From assembly GCA_020726505.1 (NCBI GenBank), contig JAHLEZ010000021.1, forward strand, positions 62,001-126,000: 64,000 nt of DNA. The letters run 5' to 3'. Below the pieces are notes generated by a model that was not told the origin of the DNA, did not search any database, and saw only the letters and a program-made list of their open reading frames with translations. This stretch comes from Leptodontidium sp. MPI-SDFR-AT-0119. Taxonomy: Eukaryota; Ascomycota; Leotiomycetes; Helotiales; Leptodontidiaceae. Both the position numbers and the translations under genes were made by a program. This document shows, piece after piece, positions 55,929 through 64,000 of the stretch. How positions within the stretch are numbered: position 1 is the first letter of the stretch; each line of letters begins with the position of its first letter.

Positions 55929-56483
55929 AGTGATTGGGTATATTGAAGCTGTGGGTGTGCAAACTGGAAGGCCAAAGGTTATGGGGAGATGACCATTTAT
56001 GAAGAGCATCTGCAGTACTAATGTTAGTATCAAAGATGTAGAGTTATTAGGAAGGAAATACCTCTCGCAGCTACTCCGTGAATTCTCTGTTAGGTCGGCA
56101 GTCCTTCAAGGCACGGTAGCCGCTTTCTGCACAAAATCTTCCTTGGCATGGTAGATCAAGTGGAGATCGAACTGCACCATTGAGCCCCAGAATCGCACCC
56201 CCCCACAACGACAAGAAGATATGCCTCTGATGTAAACTGCTGTGCATGTCATAATTATATGGGAAAGAACAGCCTGACAGGAGTAGAAATACTACGTCGG
56301 AAGGCGCAATCTCTCAAGGACAGCGAGAACTATCGACGGCAACAGCAGTCAGGTCGAGACCGGGAATGCAATCGGAGACATCAAGCTCGAGTCGGTCACC
56401 AATCACTTACACGACCCGACCAAATCCTTACCAAACTGATCGAACCGTCAGTCAGTGCGCATCGCGCTGCTTCACCACCCTCT
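55929..56483. other. Intergenic between kinase-like and BTB genes
   Basis: Nothing recognised. Confidence 0.4.
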
Positions 56484-57315
56484 ATGGCGCTGCGAACCTT
56501 GCCCTGGAAGGTTGATTCTAAGTCTGGAGTCACATTTGCAAGGTGAGGCATCGACCCTGTTTCGATTGAGGCTACTGACCGTACCTTAGTTTATTCAATG
56601 ATACGCAATACTCTGACGTGACTGTTTATCTCGGAGAGTCAAAGGTCCCCTTCGCAGCACATGTAGTAGTTTTGGGAACTCGTTGCCCCTATTTCGACGA
56701 CATGTTCCGGAGTGGATTTAAGGAAAGCACAACGAAGGAGATTAGCTTTGAGGAGGACAGCCCACATGCACTTTGGCGAGCATTTCGCTATATCTACACA
56801 GGGGACTATTCAGATGAACCTTCTGAAACCTTGACTCTCGAAAGTCTGTTGTTCACCCTGCTTGACGAATGAAAAGACTGACATATTCAGGTGATGATTT
56901 AGAATTGTTCAAACACCTGCGAGTGTTTGCTCTCGCCGACATGCTGCGAATAGACGAGTTAAAGCTCATTGCATGAAAAAGTTTTGAACGTCAACTCGAA
57001 CAGCATTGGATCAGTGATACGCTTCCTGATTGTGTTCGCGAAGTGTACTCGACAACGAACAATGTCGACTCAAACGGCATGAGGATTGCGGTAGTAAATG
57101 CAGTGGCTGCACATAAGGAGGAGCTTGTTCAGAAGAGGCCATTTCAAGACCTTATTCGAGAGGTGGGCGACTTTGCAGTTGATCTTGTATTGAATAGTCA
57201 GTTCGAAGGCTCGTTCAGGGTGAGGAGTAGTGAGAGGGGAAAGTGTCTGCCCTTGGCTCGGTACCGGCTTGCGGCGGGGAACGGAGTTTGGACAGCGGTC
57301 TGGCGTCATTGTTAA
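56484..57315 (+). pseudogene. BTB/POZ protein with a single in-frame TGA
   Basis: Exons 56484-56542, 56590-56843 and 56891-57315, introns of 47 bp each, all in phase. The BTB fold is clear: FNDTQYSDVTVYLG, FAAHVVVLGTRCPYFDDMF, FKESTTKEISFEED, RAFRYIYTGDYSD, then LFKHLRVFALADMLRIDELK. At 56974-56976 TGA interrupts LKLIA-KSFERQLEQHW, after which the frame stays open to TAA (VREVYSTTNNVDSNG). A CGA-to-TGA change would explain it. BTB proteins act as adaptors, often with Cul3 ligases. A truncated product with the whole BTB domain could still be made. Confidence 0.75.
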
Positions 57316-58534
57316 CCTTTTGTACAGTCACAATGGGTGCTTGCTCTTCGTGCAGAATTCAACGAGCACACGATAAGCCAGAAGAAAACGAATAAGGACC
57401 TGAATTTCACACGTGAAGGATATTAAATTACTTGAATTTTAGGCGGTCGATCGCACAATCGCGGCAACATCAACCGCAGATTGCTCTGCACAATTTTCCA
57501 TTAGCATGTGACCGTCAGCCTAGTCATCTGCAAATGACAATGGTTTTCACAAGACAGCTTCAAACTTGACTGACATCAAGAACACGTGTAATGGCGAAGC
57601 AACCCAGCCTCCTGGTCTTAGAGCGAGTTATTTGCTGCAGAGGGACTTATGGGTCGCATTCAGCTTTAGACTCAGCTTCATGCGACCATTACTTACTTAG
57701 TCGCAGCCGTTGAGACTAGATACAAGTATAATCCATTTGACTCGAGATAGCGTAGATGCATTCCGTTAGCGACGGGCTACAGGTAACAGGACCATGCACG
57801 TGAATTGAATTACATAAATTATTTTAGAATTGGTTTAAGGAGGATCTCGATATAATGCTTCCAAGGTCTGCGCCATGGCTTATCCGCTAGCGAACTAGGT
57901 GTCGAGCTTCGACGCCAAGGCCGCTAAATATAAACGGGTGGGTATGATCTCCTGATAAATGGAAGTGAAGCTGACAAGTGGAATTTGCCTGCCTGTAGGA
58001 AGGCGTCCTGCCACTTCGAGTGCAAGTTGACTTGAAGAGATCCTACACCGAACGGAAATCGCCAGCACAGCGCCCCTATTCCCCGCCTAATTGGCCAACA
58101 ATGCGTGAGGCAATATTGAAGGCGAACGTAACTGAGGTTGCTCGTGATGGATGGGTGCGTCCCTATTTTCTCTCTAGTTTGAGGCGCGGTGCTTGGCCCG
58201 TGCCAGATGTGGGGTGCAGACACAGCAACTGGGATTACTACTTCGTATCAAGGGCAATAATCTAACCTTTTCTGTCTGTGCTACATGACCCAGATTTTAC
58301 CAGTTACAGACGGAAAAGAATAAAGCGGATTGGCTCATTGGTTGATTTCCCTTGCAAAGTGGAATATTCTAGTACTCCGCACAGACGCCAAGTGTTGGAA
58401 TATTTGGGCATGTACCAAAGTATGATTCATTGAGTGAGTGAGTGTGATGCGAGTCAGAACCGGCCAATGAGTGGTCTAATGGGACTAGGAGAACTGAGCC
58501 ATTCAGCGAATCGCAAGGTGATAATAGACTTTTA
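57316..58534. other. Intergenic, nothing recognised
   Basis: No protein-like ORF and no repeat were seen. Confidence 0.4.
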
Positions 58535-59540
58535 TTATATCCAACCATATACCCAGTTCTGAGCAAGGATGAGAGCAAATGTCCAGATAGACTTGCAGCT
58601 TTTGAGCTTACTCGCGTCCGCTCTCGAACCGGTCTGTATACTCGTCGAAGATGTTGGCGTGTTTGTGGAAGAAGCTCTTGTGATTGACGTTGTCGGCTCA
58701 ATCACCGCGGAAGTAATCCCCGGTGAACTAGGGTTCGGGGTAGATGTGCTCGTCTTTGGGGCTTTGGTCAACGCTTGCTAGTTCTCGTCACGCTGCAAAG
58801 AGCGCTCACCTGAAGAGCGGTAGTCGCCGAAGTAGCCGAAGTCCGTCCAAACCCACAATGGCTATATATAAAAAGGGTCGACGTTGTCACAATGTGCCCT
58901 AGACAAGATGACCCAAAAATCTCGCAAAGTGACGCCTGAGAAACAATCTCAGATTGACAGGCACAGGAATAGAACTGCGAGTCGGTGTAGTCTGTAAACG
59001 ACATCGAGCATTGGCTAGCCAGGAACTGCAAGCTCTGGCAAGCAGGTATTGCTATTTCCGTGCAACTTAGGTCACTGAAGGTGCCAAATGCGAAATTAGA
59101 CAGAACGGGTGTGGTGGGTGCGAAAGTAATCTTAGGACCACAAGCTTGGAGCCATTGCTGACGCAAGTCAATGTAATAATGGTCGTTGTTCGGACTGCGA
59201 GCACACATCCGAGTCTCGCTTTCGCAACTACGTAAACAGGAAGTATAAGCAACCAAAATCCCAGGCAAAGGTCTGGACTTAATAGATTAGACTTTACTTA
59301 CTCAGTGATGGCCGAGAACACTTCCTGCGTGCAGAAACAGGTAACGTAATCTGCGGAATTGGACGATTGAATACTCTGGCACTGAAGCACCTTTGCCTGA
59401 AGTGACATGCAAGAACCGAAAGTCACCGGAGCCAAGCAGTCCGTGGTAGCTGGAAGAGGGAGAGAAGTTTGGGCTATAACCAGCGTCAAGGCTACAATTA
59501 TTGCGAAGAAGCTCACAAGAAGACTGAAGAATTTCAACAT
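58535..59540 (-). CDS. Secreted Cys-rich protein with Ser/Thr-rich tail, 291 aa
   Basis: Exons 59540-59302, 59227-58810 and 58753-58535; introns 74 and 56 bp were chosen for length and phase (876 nt). It starts with a signal peptide (MLKFFSLLVSFFAIIVALTL). The mature part has many Cys residues in repeated spacing: TDCLAPVTFGSCMSLQ, YVTCFCTQEVF, SCTEIAIPACQSLQ, FYSCACQSEIVSQASLC. This is followed by a Ser/Thr/Pro-rich stretch (TSTSTPNPSSPGITS) and a hydrophobic end (KSIWTFALILAQN), as in cell-wall or GPI-anchored surface proteins. The Cys spacing loosely recalls CFEM-type proteins but lacks the full motif. Role unknown. Confidence 0.7.
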
Positions 59541-60469
59541 GTTTGCTCAACGCGACGACCTCTTGCTTGAAAGAATTTTAGACTTTAAGGAGAACGTTGC
59601 AAATAGTCATTTTTTGAAATATGCAGGAACCCACGTGCTCTGTTTTCACATGCTAGAAATACGCCTTTTGACCAGCCAAATAAAGTAAGCCTATTAACTA
59701 CTTGTCCTAAACTTGTACAGGGGGTTTCAGCCAGTAGCTGCCGAAGACCCATACATAGCTCAGTACCTACGCAGCAGCGCTCAACCAAGCCTTGACATGG
59801 ATGAGATACATGCCCTCTGTAAAAATTTTGACAGCTCTAGTGCAAGTGTCGATTTTAAGGCCTCTGCACAGCGTATCTGGGGCTGCTCTTCAGAGCATGA
59901 TTATTGGACACATCGAAAACGACCACATGTCTTGAATGTCAGTCGATTAGGCTGGTCGGATATTGTGCGCACAAAAGCATATGACGCTACGGTGTGGCGC
60001 ACTTAGCTGAAAATCAAGCGGGGTAAGGAAGCATTTTCTTTCCCGCGAGAGAAATGGCAATTGCCTGGGGGCTGCGCTCTGGGGCAGCGTGGCGACACAT
60101 GACACGGAACACTCCGCGTGGCGATATGCTTTTGTAGTTTTTTTGTCCATCCAGACTTGCGGAATGTTACCTATGACTTGATTTGTATTTGCCAAAAACT
60201 CTGCGGCATGCCCAAAGGTCTTGGGCCATCGGAATCATACGATCCTACACGCCATATTCCAGAGCTGAGATTTCGATATTGGTCACGTGCCCAGCAGTTC
60301 TTGAAGAGCAAGCCTCTGAATATTATGGTGGTACCCTCGGTATCAAATTTGACACGCAGCCATCGAGTTTCTTTTTCGATGCAGGTTTACTGGAATCAGA
60401 TTATCCATTTTCAGAAACGCTCGAGAATCACTCCGAACAAGATCTACAACATCACTCGAAAGACTAACC
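59541..60469. other. Intergenic with a possible gene relic
   Basis: At about 60150-60300 (plus) PDLRNVTYDLICICQKL followed by HIPELRFRYW recalls the start of fungal F-box/2EXR-like proteins (PxELRNxIYD). There is no start and the frame degrades. It is a weak relic only. Confidence 0.3.
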
Positions 60470-62317
60470 ATGAAACAAGTTTTACCCTGGCTTTGGAGTA
60501 AAATAAGGGTGGCCAGTCTTGGGATCAAGAGAGGGTCAGAGGCACTTTGCCGGTTTCTGTTCCCAACTACCCCTCGCGACAAGGGCTGGCTTTCGTGGAA
60601 ACTTTATCCATCAACTCTGATCCTTTTCAGCCTCCTAGAAATCGGGCTTATTGTTACAGTTGAAGTTCTCCTGCGTCTCTCCAGAGCACACCAGGGCTTT
60701 GTAACGGTCAACGTCCCTAACCCGGCATCGGTCTCTAAGAGCTTCTTTCGACGTTCGCACTGGACCGAATCATATCTCTGGACCACAGTACCAACTTTCA
60801 TCATGTCTCTTTACAAACTGCTCTGGACTTCCGTGATATCCGACTTTACCAATAGGCAACCATTCATAGAGCTGGCCAAGGAGAGAGGATCAACGGGCAG
60901 GAGAACAGTTCTGCTTGACTACCGGTCTTACTCTGCCTTCGTGTCGTGGTATCATGCGTTCAGAAACCGCCATACAGTACTCGGTGTTACCATTTTGGCC
61001 TCATTCTTCTCGCTGCTCCTGCCCTCCCTTGTTAGTAACCTTTTCTCCGTTGCTGCGATACCGCGAGCCTCTGCAGCAAACATGTCTGTCACAACCTTCT
61101 TCAATGACAGCGCCGTGGATTCCAAGACAAACTACCAAACAGTTTTTAGCATCATCTCCGCAGCCCGCATCTATAATGCGAGCTTCCCCCCTTGGACCAC
61201 CGAAAATTATTCCTTTCCTACCTTTGAGCCAGAGAGAGGGTTCCAGGGTTTGGTAAATGGAAGTTTGAAGGTCACTGGTTATTCCGCTGGCTTGGACTGT
61301 CGAAGTATGACTGAGTATGATCACAGCATTACTGATCGCAGCGTCGTTGTTTTCAACACGACTGACCGTGGATGCCCGATTGAAGTACATGTGCCAATCG
61401 CTCCGGGTGCCACAGTTTACGTGAAGACGAACTACGTTGGGAATTGTGATAGCTCGGTTGGTTTACGGCGTCACGCCTTCGTTGCAGGAGTCGTTGACAA
61501 CTCCTCGTCAATCCTCCTCACCAATTTCAGTTTCATTTCGTGCACAATGGAATACTTTCAAACTCCTGGAACTCTCATTGTTGGTTTTGGAATAGCTCAA
61601 ACACCTTCTATCGTATCGTTTACCAAGGGCAACAACCACACAACTTGGTTACCAACGCTCTGGGACCGCCTTGAATTCATGATTCATCAAATTGTTCAAT
61701 TCGATCCCACAGCGACGTACTCCTCTAACAACCTAGGCCTACTGATTCTTGCTTACTCCGAACGACTCGTTGGATCTTCGAACAGATTGGATACTACTGC
61801 CATGATTCAAGCAGTCCAAGATATATTCGCGTCGATATTTGCCGTTTCCTCTTCTATTTATCTTTTCCAGCCACTGGAGGCCCCTGGCAGCCCTCTTTCC
61901 GGCCAACTCTACTCCTTTATCAACCGCCTCTTCGTGGTGGCAAGCACAGCTCGATTGCTACAGGGTATACTGGCGTTTCTGACAGTGTGGATGATCGTCC
62001 TCATGATATATTCCTTCGTTAAAGGCTCGATATTGAAGGAAGAGCCTAAGGGACTTCTTGGAATTGCGGAGCTTGCACAGAATGGGAGTTGTGGCACAAT
62101 CGCGGCAGCATTTAGAAACGCGGCGACCCCGGACGATTTCGAAAAGTTTGTTGAAGCCGAAGAGTACAATGACAAGATTTTCAGGACTCAATACGACACC
62201 CCACGAGGAAGACCACAGATAATCTGTGACGAGATGTTGCCACGCCCCGATGTTTATAGGGAAGAAGCAAACGACGGAATCGACCAAAATTTGCCAACTG
62301 GTTTAGCACCACACTAG
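60470..62317 (+). CDS. DUF3433-family membrane protein, 615 aa
   Basis: A single exon, ATG 60470 in good context (ACCATGA) to TAG 62315. Transmembrane segments: LYPSTLILFSLLEIGLIVTV, TVPTFIMSLYKLLW, VLGVTILASFFSLLLPSL, and near the C-terminus LLQGILAFLTVWMIVLMIYS. Between them is a large, probably extracellular loop with many NxS/T sites (NMSVTTFFNDS, YNASFPP, NYSF). YRSYSAFVSWYHAFRNRH is typical of DUF3433. This fungal family is expanded, often in accessory regions; function unknown. The ORF seems complete. Confidence 0.85.
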   Translation: MKQVLPWLWSKIRVASLGIKRGSEALCRFLFPTTPRDKGWLSWKLYPSTLILFSLLEIGLIVTVEVLLRLSRAHQGFVTVNVPNPASVSKSFFRRSHWTESYLWTTVPTFIMSLYKLLWTSVISDFTNRQPFIELAKERGSTGRRTVLLDYRSYSAFVSWYHAFRNRHTVLGVTILASFFSLLLPSLVSNLFSVAAIPRASAANMSVTTFFNDSAVDSKTNYQTVFSIISAARIYNASFPPWTTENYSFPTFEPERGFQGLVNGSLKVTGYSAGLDCRSMTEYDHSITDRSVVVFNTTDRGCPIEVHVPIAPGATVYVKTNYVGNCDSSVGLRRHAFVAGVVDNSSSILLTNFSFISCTMEYFQTPGTLIVGFGIAQTPSIVSFTKGNNHTTWLPTLWDRLEFMIHQIVQFDPTATYSSNNLGLLILAYSERLVGSSNRLDTTAMIQAVQDIFASIFAVSSSIYLFQPLEAPGSPLSGQLYSFINRLFVVASTARLLQGILAFLTVWMIVLMIYSFVKGSILKEEPKGLLGIAELAQNGSCGTIAAAFRNAATPDDFEKFVEAEEYNDKIFRTQYDTPRGRPQIICDEMLPRPDVYREEANDGIDQNLPTGLAPH

Positions 62318-62494
62318 GAGGAGCCAACCACAACTCTAGATGAGGGCGCACTTGCGGATGAACCCGGAACATGAGTTGAGAAGGAGAGACTTAAAGCATG
62401 GTTTTAAAGGGTCACTTTCTTATTTCTACGCAAGAATTATGTGATGCAGTAGTAAAAGCTGAAAAAGAGACCAAAAAACGCACTAAGAAAAAGG

Positions 62495-63172
62495 GGCAAA
62501 AGTTTGTCAATTGCCGGGGCCTGCGACCTGGATATCTATATCCTCAATATCTCCAGTCTGGACGACAGCTCGCTGGGTAAGCTATTCACTGAACTCCCCG
62601 CGAATTGTGTCGTCCTTGTCGAAGATATTGATGCCGTCAACGCAACACAATCTCGACAGCGCGGAACGGTGGAGACTGGTCAAGATGAGACAGGCTCAAC
62701 TGGAAAGTCGCAAGGGATGGTTTCTCTATCGGCCCTCCTGAATGTTCTTGATGGCGTTGGTTCGCAGGAAGGACGGGTACTGATCATGACCACCAACCAC
62801 ACGGACCGTCTCGACGCTGCGCTGATTCGACCAGGTCGAGTGGATATGAAGCTTGAGCTTGGGTACACTAACCAGGACATCAACGCTCGACTCTTCTGCG
62901 CCCTGTTTATGCCCGACGACACCTCAACAGATGGGAGTCAGCGAGGAGATGAAGACACGCTCAGGAAGCTGATGACAGACTTTGCAAGCAAGATACCAGA
63001 GCGAGAGTTTAGCCCGGCTGAGGTCCAGTCGTTTTTGCTGGAATATAAGCGGTTGCCTCACATGGCAGTGGAAAATGTGCATGAATGGGTAGTCAGAACC
63101 AGGGAGGGGAAGAGGCAAATGAAGAGAGCAGATTCTTGGATGCTTCAAGAAGGTGGTGACATTCTTGGTTGA
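62495..63172 (+). pseudogene. BCS1-like AAA ATPase, N-terminus and most of Walker A lost
   Basis: The frame 62495-63172 starts in GKSLSIAGACDLDIYILN, the end of the P-loop and following strand, then SSLGKLFTELPANCVVLVED (Walker B), LLNVLDGVGSQEGRVLIMTT and NHTDRLDAALIRPGRVDMKL (second region of homology, Arg finger), and a helical lid. This is the C-terminal two-thirds of the AAA domain of fungal BCS1-like proteins, named for the mitochondrial complex III assembly factor. The BCS1-specific N-terminal region and the GPPGTG part of the P-loop are replaced by a Lys-rich stretch. It cannot bind ATP normally, so it is annotated as a truncated copy. Confidence 0.75.
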
Positions 63173-63352
63173 TTTGGCGTTGTGCATTTGCATTTCTGAT
63201 TGGTTTCACAGTAATTGATGAGTGGATGTTTGAGGCTGGATTTAGTTTGGGTGACGCTCTCCATTCCTTTTGCTCTCTTTTTCGGTGGATTCGTGAGGTG
63301 ATAGTGGGAGAGGCATCGTCGCAATTTGTTATATAAGGGTTGTCATAAATGT
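63173..63352. other. Short intergenic between two relics
   Basis: Nothing recognised. Confidence 0.4.
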
Positions 63353-64000
63353 TCATATGTCACTTCCTGCATCGGTCATTATCGCATAGCCGGCAAGGAC
63401 CTTGACATATCGCTCCGGCTCTTTGTGAATATCAACTTCTCGGAGTTGTACAGGCCTGTCGAATACCCAGAGCCGCATCATGCTTCCGCAGATCGTGAAC
63501 CCAGGCATGAATCGCCGCCCCGGTTGACTTCCAAACACTTCGCGTGCATACGCTGCTAACTGTACCAGTGTTTTTGCAGATCGACCCTCATCAGGATTAT
63601 GTTTATGTTCTCCAATGACAAGTACATTGGGCCAGTCGTGCTCGCCGTCCGGTAAGGAAGCGTCAGCCGGGGTGAGGAAAATGTCAAGCTTGCGATCAGC
63701 CTCCGAGCCCCTCAACACTTTGTTCGCTGATGTGTAGTATCTGCGGCGTAGTCCGCTGAGAACAGTGCCCTGGAACTTCATGAACCGCTCACAGAATGGA
63801 GCTTGAAGTGAAGGATCCGGCCATTCGCTACAGCGACCTCTGCGTATTGGGTCCTCGACTGGTCGTAGATATGCTTGGCGTTGTTCGTCCAGGAACTTTC
63901 CCTCAAAGTATTACTCGTAGAATCCTCCGACATCGTAGTAAACTCGGCCAGTAGGTCCATCGAGTATTCGCTGATCAACTCCCTCGTGTGCCTTGTCGTA
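63353..64000 (-). pseudogene. FunK1 kinase N-terminal part, broken, cut by window edge
   Basis: The minus frame from the right edge to TGA 63353 reads RVYYDVGGFYE, TAA (63913), YFEGK. The expected SSWTNNAKHIYDQSRTQYAE lies in a different frame before the original frame resumes with SEWPDPSLQAPFCERFMKFQ, LSGLRRRYYTSANKVLRG, WPNVLVIGEHKHNPDE and FTICGSMMRLWVFDRP. So there is one nonsense codon and two compensating indels. The sequence stops before the kinase core. It is the same family as the intact gene at 34.2-36.5 kb but diverged from it. Confidence 0.8.

Noticed and set aside
56974..56976. Selenocysteine codon
   Set aside because: Ascomycete fungi generally lack the selenocysteine machinery. 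A point mutation is simpler.
1..64000. Starship giant transposon
   Set aside because: NLR, FunK1 and DUF3433 genes are typical cargo, but no DUF3435 tyrosine recombinase or element border was found in the window, so it cannot be claimed.

Overview
The window looks like a gene-poor, accessory part of the genome of a filamentous ascomycete (Pezizomycotina). The signs are short GT-AG introns of about 45-120 bp with CTAAC/CTGAC-like branch points, and gene families that are largely fungal: HET and NACHT domains, FunK1 kinase, DUF3433, 2EXR, a DUF7168/DUF2786-like protein and BCS1-like AAA. There is also an AT-rich block with the marks of repeat-induced point mutation (RIP). I cannot name the species. 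Gene models below were spliced by hand and checked for reading phase; functional names rest on motif recognition, not on searches.

Left part (1-8.9 kb): the 5' part of a secreted BBE-like FAD oxidase leaves the window on the left. From about 2.5 to 8.9 kb follows an AT-rich repeat island with a 381-bp palindromic element flanked by TA, a decayed acidic ORF pair, a 50-bp tandem array and a Tc1/mariner-type transposase whose Gln and Trp codons have become stops. Composition switches sharply to GC-rich at about 8.92 kb.

9-24 kb: an intact three-exon SANT/Myb-like gene (11.3-13.4 kb) is followed at once by a broken relative with chromo-like and SANT regions (13.6-15.2 kb) and a third 3' scrap. 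Then come a 2EXR pseudogene, a small uncertain ORF, a four-exon gene of unknown function (18.6-19.75 kb, minus), an 82-bp tandem repeat leading into another unknown four-exon gene (20.8-22.36 kb, plus), and a convergent Glu-rich gene whose stop overlaps it.

24-37 kb: an Hsp70-like gene of seven exons runs in a compatible phase into a CENP-B-type HTH ORF and may form one fused gene. A frameshifted DUF7168-like gene, a 1.2-kb segment duplicated 20.8 kb away, a small Cys-rich protein, a compact kinase with altered motifs, a 777-aa FunK1 kinase and another SANT-family relic follow.

37-49 kb: the centrepiece is a five-exon minus-strand gene for a 2860-aa HET-NACHT protein ending in about 40 near-identical 31-residue repeats (39.6-43.3 kb). 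This is the layout of fungal NLR-like incompatibility/immune receptors; variation between repeats is concentrated at fixed positions.

49-64 kb: a SANT/chromo relic, a 5'-truncated TAF9 copy, an F-box-like gene, the second copy of the 1.2-kb duplication joined to a FunK1 fragment, a Cys-rich small protein, a second atypical kinase, a BTB gene broken by one TGA, a secreted Cys-rich protein, a DUF3433 membrane protein, a truncated BCS1-like AAA ATPase and a broken FunK1 copy at the right edge. Overall the window mixes intact lineage-specific genes with many partial copies of the same families, as expected of a rapidly rearranging region. I saw no tRNA, rRNA or DUF3435 recombinase.
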